Shown: in pieces, positions 8,573 through 17,394 of the stretch
How positions within the stretch are numbered: the first letter of the stretch is position 1
Layout of the letters: the number at the start of each line of letters is the position of its first letter
Origin: an uncultured Pseudomonadota bacterium
GTDB taxonomy: Bacteria; Myxococcota_A; UBA796; GCA-2862545
Length of the DNA stretch: 64,000 bases
Assembly: GCA_913061235.1 (NCBI GenBank)
Contig: CAJXTB010000005.1
Span: 186,001-250,000 of the forward strand
Reading direction: 5' to 3'
The notes under the pieces: generated by a model
What the model was told of the DNA's origin: nothing
The model's database searches: none
Seen by the model: only the letters and a program-made list of their open reading frames with translations
Made by a program: the position numbers and the translations under genes

Positions 8573-9184
8573 TCACTTGGGGCGGTCCTCCGCGAGAATC
8601 GTCTGCAGTTTCTTGCGGGCGTAAAACAGGCGCGACATCACGGTGCCTTCCGGAATGTCCATGACATCGGAGATTTCACGGTACGACAAGCCCTCAAGCT
8701 CGCGCAGCAAGACCGCCTGGCGCTGGTCTTCTGGCAGCTGTTCGAGCGCTTCCATTATTCGACCGTACAGTTGCTTACGCTCAAGAGACTTGGTTGGGCT
8801 GTCACCACTGTGAAGGTCTGAGATGCCGCCGTCACCGTCTCGTGAGGCAATCGCTTCATCGAACGACGTCTGCTTTCTACGCTTGCGCTTGCGAATCAGG
8901 TCGATCGACAGGTTCATCGCGATTCGGTACAGCCAGGTGTAGAAGCTGCTCTCGAGGCGGAAACGCTCCAGATTGTTGTAGGCCTTGACGAACGCCTCTT
9001 GGGTGCAATCACGGGCATCTTCGCGGTTGCGAAGCATGCCAAAGACCATGGCGTAGACACGACTCTGGTACTTCTCTACCAAGCCACGGTACGCGGTAGT
9101 GTCGCCTGCAAGAACCGCTCTGAGCAGCTCGGTATCGGCCTCTCTCGACGCCGCGCGGCTATCTGTCACTGTCTGGGCTGTCAT
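8573..9184 (-). CDS. ECF-family RNA polymerase sigma factor (RpoE-like)
   Basis: The protein has 203 residues. Region 2 (about 25-95) includes the DCTQEAFVKAYNNLERF -10 recognition stretch and FYTWLYRIAMNLSIDLIRKRKR. Region 4 (about 145-200) includes LPEDQRQAVLLRELEGLSY and a helix-turn-helix, EISDVMDIPEGTVMSRL. The domain order is that of a classic short ECF sigma factor that directs RNA polymerase to stress promoters and is held inactive by a membrane anti-sigma protein. The repeat-rich single-TM protein downstream is the candidate partner. The target promoters are unknown. Confidence 0.95.
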   Translation of the reverse strand: MTAQTVTDSRAASREADTELLRAVLAGDTTAYRGLVEKYQSRVYAMVFGMLRNREDARDCTQEAFVKAYNNLERFRLESSFYTWLYRIAMNLSIDLIRKRKRRKQTSFDEAIASRDGDGGISDLHSGDSPTKSLERKQLYGRIMEALEQLPEDQRQAVLLRELEGLSYREISDVMDIPEGTVMSRLFYARKKLQTILAEDRPK

Positions 9185-9214
9185 CCGAACTCCGGGAGGC
9201 TCAAGGCGAACACC

Positions 9215-11860
9215 TCAACCATGCGCTTGCTGCCAATTGTCACCCACTGCTGTGTTGACCGCCAGTGGGACCGCCAACTCTGCAACGCCGCTCATGGCTT
9301 CGCTCACAGCCTTTGTAACGCTCTCAATCTCGTCCTCGGGAACGGAGAGCAACAATTCATCATGAACCTGCAGGAGCAAGCGTGCTTTCGACCCGCTCTC
9401 ACGCAAGACGCTGTCCACCTTGATCATGGCCAACTTGATGAGGTCGGCCGCGGTGCCTTGGATAGGCGTATTGGTAGCTTCACGTTCCGCCGCGGCGCGT
9501 TCATTGAAGCGCCCCGAGTGGATGTCGGGCAACAACCGGCGTCGACCGTACAGAGTCTCGACGTAGCCGTTTTCTTTGGCCAGCTCCTTGGTCGACTCCA
9601 ACCAGGCGCGCACTGTGGGCATGCGGTCGAAATAGTCTTCGATGTACTGGGCGGCTTGTTTCTGTGGAATGCCCAAGTCCCCTCCCAGGCGGAACGCACT
9701 CATGCCGTAGAGCAAGCCAAAGTTGATGGCCTTGGCCGCGCTGCGCAACTCAATGGTCACCGCATCGCGCTCGACACCAAACACCTCGGAGGCGGTCCGG
9801 GCATGGATGTCGTCACCCGCAAGGAACGAGTCCACGAGAGGTCCTTCGCCGGTGAAGTGCGCCAAGATTCGCAGCTCGATCTGCGAGTAGTCGGCAGACA
9901 GGAACTTGTGACCGGGGTCCGGGATGAAGGCGCCTCGAATACGGCGGCCCTCGGCGGTACGCACCGGAATGTTCTGAAGGTTGGGGTTGCCACTCGACAA
10001 GCGTCCGGTGGCAGCTACCGCTTGATTGAAGCTGGTGTGGATACGACCGTCTTCGCCAAGGTAGGTCGGCAGCGCGTCTAGGTAGGTATTGACAAGCTTG
10101 TTGAGCTTTCGATACTCCATGATCTTAGCGGGCAAGGGGTGCAACTCAGACAGCTTTTCAAGCACACTTGCGTCCGTACTGAAGCCGCCTTTGAGCTTCT
10201 TGCCCGTTGGCAGTTCAAGCTCCTCGAACAACAGCTTCTGTAGGTCTTTGCGACCGTCGATGTCGAACTCGCGGCCTGCCGCTTCGAATGCGCTGGCGCG
10301 AGCGAGCTCGACCTGGCCAACGATGTCCTCGCGAATCACGGCCAAGGCGTCAACGTCCAGCCGAATGCCGTGTGCTTCCATCTGGGTGAGCACTGGAACC
10401 AACGGCAACTCGATGCCGTTGTAGAGAGTCTTCATGCCCCCCTTCAGGTGTGGGACAAGCTTCTGACCGAGAAGCCAAGACATGTGCGCGGGCTCAGCAC
10501 AAAACCGGCGTGTCTGCTCAAAGACGACAGGGTCGGCGAAGAGCGCGTCATCCGTGCTGCTCTGACGCGCGTAGTCGGATGGCGTGTAGGTCAGTAAGCG
10601 CTCGGCTAGCTGGACCATGTCGTGAGAGCGCTCATGAGCGGCGACAACATAGTCGGCAAGTAGTAAGTCGTGCTCTACACCCGCAAAGGCGATGCCGGCC
10701 GTTGCCAACGACTGGGTGATGGCCTTGCTGTCGTGGCACACCTTGCGAATGGTCGGGTCCGACAACAGGTCGCTGAGTGGACCACGGAAAGCGCCGACGG
10801 TCAGCGCGCCTCCTGGCTTGGTCCATGGGACATAGACCGCCGTGGCATCCTGGTGGCACAGCGACACACCGAGAAGGTCGGATGTGCGGGCGTCATCTCC
10901 GGCGTAGTGCACACCGACTGCCACCCGACCCGTCTTTCGGACCGAGGCGATGTACGTGTCGAGCTCACCTGCGCTGCCGATGACTCGGTAGCCGGTCACG
11001 TCAACCTTCTTGGCACTCGAGCCCAGAAGCTTGCGAGCCAATGCACCAAACTCCCACTGGTCGAACAACGGGCGAAGCTTCTCGGCATCGATACCCGTCA
11101 TCTTTAGGTCGTCGAGAGTGACCGGCACTGGAGCGTTGATGTCAATGGTGGCCAGCTTGTAGGACAAGCGTGCGTTGTCAGCGTGCGCTTTGACCTTTTC
11201 ACCGGTCTTTCCTCCGATGTCGTCCGCGTTGGCGAGCACGCCCTCAAGGTCGCCGTACTTGGCCAAGAACTGCTGTGCCTTCTTCGGTCCAACACCGGGA
11301 ATACCTGGAATATTGTCCGACGAGTCACCGACGAGGCCGAGCAGATCAATCACTTTGTCCGCGGGTACGCCCATCTTGTCGACCACGTCATCCGGGCCGA
11401 TTTCACGGTCCTTCATGAGGTCCAAGATGTGAATCTTGTCGCTGACGATCTGGCAAAAATCCTTGTCGCCCGTCAACAAAAACACGTCGCACTCATCTGC
11501 GTAGCGCGTAGCCAGCGTGCCGATGACATCATCTGCTTCGTATCCGGGCAAGGTCAGGTACTTCGCACCGAAGCCTTCGATCAGCTCCTCGAAGTGCGGC
11601 CACTGCTGACGCAGGTCCTCAGGCATGTCCGGACGATGCCCCTTGTACTCGGGGTACATCTCGTGGCGGAAGGTACTGCCTTTGTCAAAGCACACCGCCA
11701 CGTAGTCGGGCTGGTGTTCGCGCAAGACCTTCGCGAAGAGTGTGGTGAATCCGTACAGCGCGCGGGTTGGAAACCCATCCTTCGCCGTCATGGGCGGAAG
11801 GGCGAACTGAACGCGGAACGCGTGATTGGAACCGTCGACAAGGAAGAGCTTCTTAGACAC
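9215..11860 (-). CDS. polA: DNA polymerase I, exonuclease-proofreading site degenerate
   Basis: The 881-residue protein has an N-terminal 5'-3' exonuclease (about 1-290, with VGDSSDNIPGIPGVGPKKA), a central 3'-5' exonuclease-like domain (about 300-470), and a family A polymerase domain. The polymerase shows motif A DYSQIELR, motif B with AAKAINFGLLYGMS, and motif C VHDELL. In the central domain the DxE of Exo I is replaced by a VAVGVHYAGDD stretch. The Exo II NxxxD is also missing (KVCHDSKAI), so proofreading is probably lost, as in Taq polymerase. It functions in Okazaki fragment processing and repair. The start is GTG at 11860, preceded by AGGTGG. Confidence 0.96.
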   Translation of the reverse strand: MSKKLFLVDGSNHAFRVQFALPPMTAKDGFPTRALYGFTTLFAKVLREHQPDYVAVCFDKGSTFRHEMYPEYKGHRPDMPEDLRQQWPHFEELIEGFGAKYLTLPGYEADDVIGTLATRYADECDVFLLTGDKDFCQIVSDKIHILDLMKDREIGPDDVVDKMGVPADKVIDLLGLVGDSSDNIPGIPGVGPKKAQQFLAKYGDLEGVLANADDIGGKTGEKVKAHADNARLSYKLATIDINAPVPVTLDDLKMTGIDAEKLRPLFDQWEFGALARKLLGSSAKKVDVTGYRVIGSAGELDTYIASVRKTGRVAVGVHYAGDDARTSDLLGVSLCHQDATAVYVPWTKPGGALTVGAFRGPLSDLLSDPTIRKVCHDSKAITQSLATAGIAFAGVEHDLLLADYVVAAHERSHDMVQLAERLLTYTPSDYARQSSTDDALFADPVVFEQTRRFCAEPAHMSWLLGQKLVPHLKGGMKTLYNGIELPLVPVLTQMEAHGIRLDVDALAVIREDIVGQVELARASAFEAAGREFDIDGRKDLQKLLFEELELPTGKKLKGGFSTDASVLEKLSELHPLPAKIMEYRKLNKLVNTYLDALPTYLGEDGRIHTSFNQAVAATGRLSSGNPNLQNIPVRTAEGRRIRGAFIPDPGHKFLSADYSQIELRILAHFTGEGPLVDSFLAGDDIHARTASEVFGVERDAVTIELRSAAKAINFGLLYGMSAFRLGGDLGIPQKQAAQYIEDYFDRMPTVRAWLESTKELAKENGYVETLYGRRRLLPDIHSGRFNERAAAEREATNTPIQGTAADLIKLAMIKVDSVLRESGSKARLLLQVHDELLLSVPEDEIESVTKAVSEAMSGVAELAVPLAVNTAVGDNWQQAHG

Positions 11861-11920
11861 TGGACCACCTAGATCAGGCAGCCTGCCTAACCCATGACAG
11901 ATCCATTTTTTGGCTCAGAC

Positions 11921-12430
11921 CTATTTGCCTGACGGTGGCGTGGGCGCCGCCGGTTTCCCCATTGGCGCTTTCGGAGCAGCAGCCGGCGCACTTGGCGGTG
12001 GAGATGCCGTAACAGCCACACTTGCAGAGGTCGTCGCCAGATAGGCCGCCTCTGCTGCCGCAAGGTCTCCGACTAGGAACGTGGTCTCACAGGTGCCAGA
12101 GAGCGGAGAACGAATGGCCTGCAGAGCACTGGTCATGCACCGGTCCGCGCCAGAAGTGCTGGACGACAGCACGGACGGGTTCACCAGTTGCTCGTTCTGC
12201 CACGTCCACGCCAAGCGAATCGCAGCACCTGAAGGATGACAGGCGTTGAACGCATCCGCCTGGCTGGCCAGCTGAGCAGCGACGGCCATGGACGCAAACA
12301 GACCGCCACCGGTCAGCTCACAGTGCACATCACGAATCGACAGGTCATCGAGGTTCATCGAGTTCACATTAACGGTGGTGCTCGCGCTTGCTGCCGCCGG
12401 AAGCATCAGAGCCAGGATCAGAATTCGCAT
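11921..12430 (-). CDS. Small secreted hypothetical protein, Pro/Ala-rich C terminus
   Basis: This 169-residue product has a short signal peptide (about 1-17, ending ASAS). The mature region contains four Cys residues (in the HCELTG, NACHPSG, DRCMTS and GTCETT contexts) that could form two disulfides in the periplasm. Its last 30 residues are almost only Pro, Ala, Ser and Lys. I recognise no domain. It lies 60 bp upstream of polA on the same strand and is divergent from the metallophosphoesterase gene across about 200 bp. A role in DNA metabolism is not implied. Confidence 0.65.
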   Translation of the reverse strand: MRILILALMLPAAASASTTVNVNSMNLDDLSIRDVHCELTGGGLFASMAVAAQLASQADAFNACHPSGAAIRLAWTWQNEQLVNPSVLSSSTSGADRCMTSALQAIRSPLSGTCETTFLVGDLAAAEAAYLATTSASVAVTASPPPSAPAAAPKAPMGKPAAPTPPSGK

Positions 12431-12629
12431 GTGTTCTCCAGAGTCACGACTCTAGGTTGGCTCACGCACAGAATCGGTGACAGTCGCTGTCACAGTGGTC
12501 CGATGAACAACCAGTCACCTCACCACCACACTACTCCTGTCAGGCGGCAGAGCCCGACAACAAACAATGACCGCAATGCGCCGCGGCTCGTCGTCCAACA
12601 GGCGACCTTGTTCAACATCGAGAACGTCC

Positions 12630-14027
12630 ATGCATGGCACGCCAAACATCCTAGTCATCAGCGACCTCCACCTCGGTGAGGACATTGGGGCGCTACACCC
12701 CGAGCACATGGACCTGGCTCTCGTCGAACAACAGCTCACGACGTTCATCGAGCACCACGCGATGCACCCAGCCGGAGGACGTCCCTGGCGCCTCATCATC
12801 AACGGCGACATGGTCGACTTCTTGGCAATGAAGCTCATGCCAGCAGACGTCGGTCTGCTCACCGGCATCGATGAAGACGACCACCTGTATGGCCTCGGAA
12901 CTACAGCCCCTGCGGCGCTGGCGAAGGTAGACGCGGTCGTCGATAGGCATCCGGAGTTCTTTGCTGCTTTGGCGCGGTTCGTTGATGCTGGGCACTACGT
13001 CGCCATCGTTATCGGAAATCACGACGTTGAGTTCCACTGGAAACAGGCACAACAGCGCCTACAAGAGCGCTTGCAGGCCACGTTGGTAGACACCACATCT
13101 CTCGACGAACGCCTGAGCTTCCACCCTTGGTTCTTCTGGGAAGACGGTGTCTGGGTGGAGCACGGCCACTTGTATGATCCGTACTGCACCGTTGAAGACG
13201 TCTTGGATCCGTTTACCGACGACGGAACAGACATTGATCCAAGCCTTTCAGCATCCCTCATGCGATACGTGAACAATCACTACGCACCCCACTCTGGGCA
13301 CGATGAGCCCTGGAGCTTCGCCGCCTACTTGGGGTGGTTCGTCAGCCAAGGTGGCTGGCGTATGTGGGATATATTTGGTGCTTTTTGGCAGATGACCCTG
13401 CGTATCCTTCGGAGTGCAGGACGCCTCGCGAGCCCGTCCAAGCTGCGTCAGGCTAGCCGCAGCAAACGCCTCATCCGTCTGCGCCGCCTGGCCAATCGCT
13501 TTCAGCTCGATCCGGACGCCGTGAACTCGGTCGATGAGCTGACCCATGTCCCTGTTGTGATCGACCGTACTCGAGTGCTGCGCTCACTGATGCTGGACCG
13601 CTTGGCCCTGATGGCGCTGGCTGGCTTTGCCGTTGTGGCGCTGCTCTTGATGTCTAGCTGGCCAGTGTTCGCCGTAGTCAGCGCACTGATCGCAATCGGT
13701 CTGTGGCGGGCTCACCTGCACCTCAGCGCTACAACCGCACCACATGTGAACACCGCACAACTGACCAAGGTCGCACGCGAGATCCGCAAGCGAATGGCCG
13801 CCAAGATCGTGGTGTTTGGGCACACCCATGAACCCGTCGCTCAACAAGAAGATGGCGGGTGGACGTTCAACACCGGCTCATGGGTGCCGGATGGCGCAGA
13901 CAATGGGCAGGCCTTCACACACCTACGCATCGTGCGGGGCGCAAAGGACCGCCTACATGCCACACTTCGTCGCTGGACGAAGGGGCGCAGCATTCCGTTT
14001 GTTCCAGGTGCGACCCAGACGGGCTAA
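12630..14027 (+). CDS. Membrane-anchored metallophosphoesterase
   Basis: The protein is 465 residues from the preferred ATG at 12630. A calcineurin-like two-metal site is spelled out by DLH (Asp12, His14), GD (59-60), GNHD (129-132), the EHGH stretch (177-180) and GHTH (397-400). Between EHGH and GHTH lies an insert of about 215 residues. It holds an Arg/Lys-rich helical part and two transmembrane helices at about 326-342 and 344-360, so the active domain is tied to the membrane by a hairpin. The substrate is unknown; nucleotides or lipid phosphates such as UDP-diacylglucosamine are typical of the superfamily. The chosen start begins just before the first strand, and the ribosome binding site is weak. 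Confidence 0.85.
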   Translation: MHGTPNILVISDLHLGEDIGALHPEHMDLALVEQQLTTFIEHHAMHPAGGRPWRLIINGDMVDFLAMKLMPADVGLLTGIDEDDHLYGLGTTAPAALAKVDAVVDRHPEFFAALARFVDAGHYVAIVIGNHDVEFHWKQAQQRLQERLQATLVDTTSLDERLSFHPWFFWEDGVWVEHGHLYDPYCTVEDVLDPFTDDGTDIDPSLSASLMRYVNNHYAPHSGHDEPWSFAAYLGWFVSQGGWRMWDIFGAFWQMTLRILRSAGRLASPSKLRQASRSKRLIRLRRLANRFQLDPDAVNSVDELTHVPVVIDRTRVLRSLMLDRLALMALAGFAVVALLLMSSWPVFAVVSALIAIGLWRAHLHLSATTAPHVNTAQLTKVAREIRKRMAAKIVVFGHTHEPVAQQEDGGWTFNTGSWVPDGADNGQAFTHLRIVRGAKDRLHATLRRWTKGRSIPFVPGATQTG

Positions 14028-14052
14028 TCCGCGCACTCACGCGGAGTCCTCT

Positions 14053-15198
14053 ATGTCGTTCGACCTGTTCAACCCTACCGAAGAACACCGTATGTTGCGG
14101 GAGATGGTGGCCGAGTTCACCACCAACGAAGTCGAGCCGCAAGCCGCAGAGCACGACATCAAAGGCACCATGAACGTTGAGCTGATGCGCCAGTGCGGCG
14201 AGCTTGGCTTGCTTGGCATCACGGTTCCTGAAGAGGGCGGCGGCGCTGGCATGGACACAGTGGCGAGCGTCATCGTCCATCATGAGCTGTCCAAGTCCGA
14301 TCCCGGATTCGCCCTGGCCTACCTGGCCCACAGCTTGTTGTTCGTGAACAACTTCTACTACGCGTCGAATGCTGAGCAGCGCGAGCGATACATGCCTAAG
14401 GTCCTTACTGGCGAGTGGATCGCAGGTATGGGCATGACTGAGCCGGGTGCCGGAACCGATGTTTTGGGCATGTCCTCCACCGCCGTGCGCGACGGCGACG
14501 ACTGGATTCTCAACGGCGTCAAGACCTACATCACCAACGGCTGCGAAGCGCACTGCTTCCAGGTCTACGCCAAGGTCGATGGCCGAATCACCACCTTCGT
14601 CGTCGACCGTGACTGCCCTGGCCTGTCCACCTCACACCACATCGACAAGCTCGGTATGCGCGGCTCCACCATGTCGGAGCTCATCTTTGAGGACTGCCGC
14701 GTTCCAGGCAACAACCTGCTCGGCGAGGTTGGCGGCGGAATGGTCCACATGATGCGCAACCTAGAGATCGAGCGATTGGCCTTGGCCGCAATGAGCCTAG
14801 GCATTGCCGACCGCTGCGTAGAGATCATGGTCAGCCACGCACACGAACGCAAAGCCTTCGGACAGTCCATCAACCGCTTTGGACAGATTCAGAAGTACAT
14901 CGGCGACAGCTACGCCATGACCGAAGCCGCTCGCTGCCTCATCTACAACGTGGCTCAAAACGTCGGCCCGGACGTCCGCAACCGCATCGGCTCCGATGCC
15001 GCCAAGCTCTTTGCGGCTCCCGTTGGTAAGATTGTGGCTGACAACGCCATGCAGGTGATGGGCGGTCAAGGCTACTGCCGCGAGTACCCAGTGGAGCGCT
15101 TGTGGCGTGACGCGAAGCTCATTGAGATTGGTGGCGGAACGCTCGAGAGCCATCAGAAGAACCTGACGAAGGACCTGTCGGCAAAGTTCCGACAATAA
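14053..15198 (+). CDS. Acyl-CoA dehydrogenase (isovaleryl-CoA dehydrogenase type)
   Basis: The protein has 381 residues and the full acyl-CoA dehydrogenase fold. It shows the MTEPGAGTD FAD/substrate loop (about 128-135), a region near 160-164 (ITNG), and the C-terminal MGGQGYCREYPVERLWRDAK stretch. The usual C-terminal catalytic Glu is Gly here (EIGGGT). A Glu occurs at 240 in LEIERLALA, the position used by isovaleryl-CoA dehydrogenases. This supports an isovaleryl- or other branched-chain acyl-CoA substrate, with electrons passed to ETF. GGAG lies about 6 nt before ATG 14053. The reaction would fit leucine breakdown together with the E1, CoA-transferase and thiolase genes elsewhere in the window. 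Confidence 0.93.
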   Translation: MSFDLFNPTEEHRMLREMVAEFTTNEVEPQAAEHDIKGTMNVELMRQCGELGLLGITVPEEGGGAGMDTVASVIVHHELSKSDPGFALAYLAHSLLFVNNFYYASNAEQRERYMPKVLTGEWIAGMGMTEPGAGTDVLGMSSTAVRDGDDWILNGVKTYITNGCEAHCFQVYAKVDGRITTFVVDRDCPGLSTSHHIDKLGMRGSTMSELIFEDCRVPGNNLLGEVGGGMVHMMRNLEIERLALAAMSLGIADRCVEIMVSHAHERKAFGQSINRFGQIQKYIGDSYAMTEAARCLIYNVAQNVGPDVRNRIGSDAAKLFAAPVGKIVADNAMQVMGGQGYCREYPVERLWRDAKLIEIGGGTLESHQKNLTKDLSAKFRQ

Positions 15199-15284
15199 GC
15201 ATCGGGGAGCTTGAGACGGGATGTGATGCGCGGATGTGACTGTCTGCGGTTACTCGACCACCCTCACTGAACTTGGAGGCCACT

Positions 15285-15617
15285 ATGGCTAGCGAACACG
15301 TCATCACAGCAACTGAATCGAGCTTTGATTCGGACGTCATCAACAGCGATGTCACCGTCATCGTGGACTTCTGGGCCACCTGGTGCGGCCCGTGCAAGGC
15401 AATCGCCCCCCTTCTCGATAAGCTCGCAGAAGAACAAGGCGGCAAGGTGAAGGTGGCTAAGGTCGACGTTGACGGAAACCGCGGCATTGCGCTCAAGTAC
15501 GGCGTGACCAGCATTCCTACTCTGCTCGTCTTCAAGGGCGGAGAAGTCGTCAACCGCAAGGTCGGTGCGGGCGGTGGGCTCAACGGTCTACGCAGCCTCG
15601 TTCAGAACCACGTCTGA
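15285..15617 (+). CDS. trxA: Thioredoxin
   Basis: This 110-residue protein has the thioredoxin active site WCGPC (Cys34 and Cys37) in the DFWATWCGPCK context, the cis-Pro loop SIPTLL and the GVTS stretch before it. It reduces protein disulfides in the cytoplasm. There is no signal peptide. An in-frame TTG at 15273 exists, but GGAGG ends 5 nt before the ATG at 15285, which is preferred. The last 53 nt overlap the possible 5' end of the next membrane-protein gene. Confidence 0.96.
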   Translation: MASEHVITATESSFDSDVINSDVTVIVDFWATWCGPCKAIAPLLDKLAEEQGGKVKVAKVDVDGNRGIALKYGVTSIPTLLVFKGGEVVNRKVGAGGGLNGLRSLVQNHV

Positions 15618-16146
15618 GACGCCGCCAGACGCCTCACCATTCGGTGATGCCAGCTGGAACCAGACCCGACGCACAGGCATTGCCTTGGGTGTCGGGTTTA
15701 CGGCGATCTGCGCCCTGCTCGTTGTCGGTTCCCTAAATGAGGGCGACACGGCTGCCGCATATTTCCTGGGGGCGCCCGGTACGGTTCTCGGCGTGATTGG
15801 AACGCTCGTCTTTGCCATGCTGCCGCGAAAGCGCATTGCACTGACAGAGAACGTGCTGCACATCAATGGCACGGCGTACCCACTCGCTCGGATCAGCACA
15901 CTCGGGCTGACTGGCGAAGGCTTCTCGACCTCCAAGGCATTCCACATCACTGTGGAGCCGGAGGCCCAACCTATCTGGATCAGCAAATGGGGTTTCCCCA
16001 GAGTGATTCACATGCACAAGCACCTGGCGACAGCGCTTCCAGTGGACGACCTGCCTCCGGAACGTCCCAACCCATTCTTGCGCCGTTGGCATGAACGCCA
16101 AGCGGAGATTGCGGCCGCTGAAGAAGCTGCGAAACGGCGACGTTAG
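15565..16146 (+). CDS. Two-TM hypothetical membrane protein
   Basis: Up to 193 residues. Two hydrophobic helices lie at about 39-58 and 67-85, followed by a beta-rich domain of roughly 70 residues (LTENVLHINGTAYPLARI, then the FHITVEPEA stretch) that resembles bacterial PH-like folds, and a charged C-terminal helix ending in KRRR. The family is not recognised. The start is uncertain: GTG at 15565 and 15574 lie inside the thioredoxin gene in another frame, while TTG at 15685 would remove the N-terminal segment before the first helix. It probably shares a transcript with trxA. Confidence 0.65.
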   Translation: MRAVGSTVYAASFRTTSETPPDASPFGDASWNQTRRTGIALGVGFTAICALLVVGSLNEGDTAAAYFLGAPGTVLGVIGTLVFAMLPRKRIALTENVLHINGTAYPLARISTLGLTGEGFSTSKAFHITVEPEAQPIWISKWGFPRVIHMHKHLATALPVDDLPPERPNPFLRRWHERQAEIAAAEEAAKRRR

Positions 16147-16265
16147 GGGCGGGCGCTCATGGGGCCTTCATTCCGGCCTGGCTCCCGATGGCCGCCACCT
16201 CCGCGCTCTCATGACCTACGCACTGCCCGTCGAAGCCTACCGAGCAGTGTTCTAAGTCGATGGTC

Positions 16266-17300
16266 TTAGTTCTTGTCCCGCTCTGCTTTCTCGGCCATCG
16301 TCGCTCGGATCGCAGTCAGATCGGCGGCTTCCAACCATGCGTGGAAGATGCCAATACCGGTGATGGGCAGCACGTAGACCGCCCAAAGAACCAGAGCTGC
16401 AGCTTGGCTCTCACCGCGTGAGGCGCCCCACAGAACCAACGACTCGGTCATGGCCACCTGGAAGATGCCCAAGAAACCAGGCGCCTGCGGCAGAGAGATG
16501 GCCACGGTTAGCGCTACAGCAGTGAACAACGCTCCAGCTAGCGGCAGCTTGACGTCCATCGAGTGCATGACTGCAAGGATGGAGAGCGTGGTCAACACCC
16601 ACACGGCCGCAGTCCACGCAAGGCCCCCCATCAGACGCCACGGGCTGCGCGCTGGCTGGAGGCCTTCGACGAGCTGTAGATAGATGCGGAAGCCCCGAAC
16701 ACGCCACGGCCGCCCCAACCACGACAGGCCGGCCTTCGCAGCAAACCGTGCACGACCACTCGCCAGAAGCAACACAGCCACTAGCAACAACACCGTTGTG
16801 ACGCTTACTTCTACGCCCCAGTCGCGGATCTGGTCCATAGCGCCAGATGCCGTGCTGCCGCTCGTATCCATCAAGACCAGGATGACAGCCAGGCAGCCCA
16901 CAACGCCCAATGCGTCCAACAGCCGCTCGACAACGACCGTCGACAAGACCGTCGCAAGCGGCAGGCGACGCTTCACCGAGAGGAACATGGGCCGAATCAG
17001 GTCACCGGCGCGCAGAGGCAGAACAGTGTTCAGCGCATTTCCAATCGTCATGCCACGCCACAGCACGCGTGCCGGCGCGAGTGGATCGAAGTGATGGATG
17101 ACCACACCCCAGCGCATGGCCCGGGCGTAGTAGTCAAGGACGACACAAACTGCGGCAGCAAAGACCCAGAGCGGGTGAACGCGCGACAGCGCCTCCCACA
17201 CTTTGTCCCACTCCAAACTATATAAAAAGCCGCCGAACAGGAGGAGCGAACCACCGATTACTACAAACGTCTTCCAATTAAGTCGGCGTGAGCCAGCCAA
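16266..17300 (-). CDS. Flippase-like membrane protein (LPG_synthase_TM / UPF0104 family)
   Basis: This 344-residue polytopic protein has about seven to eight transmembrane helices. Family marks include the YYARAMRW region, the NTVLPLRAGDLIRPMFL stretch after the second helix, and VVERLLDALG. The family corresponds to the N-terminal flippase half of MprF and to stand-alone lysylphosphatidylglycerol-synthase-TM proteins, proposed to move lipids across the inner membrane. No aminoacyl-transferase domain is attached; a separate MprF C-domain protein is encoded at 46621-47643. A TTG start at 17300 is supported by GGAGG 7 nt upstream. It is divergent from the PfkB gene. Confidence 0.87.
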   Translation of the reverse strand: MAGSRRLNWKTFVVIGGSLLLFGGFLYSLEWDKVWEALSRVHPLWVFAAAVCVVLDYYARAMRWGVVIHHFDPLAPARVLWRGMTIGNALNTVLPLRAGDLIRPMFLSVKRRLPLATVLSTVVVERLLDALGVVGCLAVILVLMDTSGSTASGAMDQIRDWGVEVSVTTVLLLVAVLLLASGRARFAAKAGLSWLGRPWRVRGFRIYLQLVEGLQPARSPWRLMGGLAWTAAVWVLTTLSILAVMHSMDVKLPLAGALFTAVALTVAISLPQAPGFLGIFQVAMTESLVLWGASRGESQAAALVLWAVYVLPITGIGIFHAWLEAADLTAIRATMAEKAERDKN

Positions 17301-17394
17301 TCCACATCCTCCGCCGCCGCCCCCTAACAGGACTACGCTTGCAGGACCTCGGCCACAGCGCTACTCGGCCGCCTTGTCTCGTGGAGGCGGTCGA

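Noticed and set aside
8999-10081. Long antisense reading frame opposite polA
   Set aside because: It mirrors the high-GC polA codons on the other strand, has no ribosome site and shows no domain.
11900-11915. T-run near the polA start as an intrinsic terminator
   Set aside because: No GC-rich hairpin of adequate length precedes the run on either strand in the right orientation.
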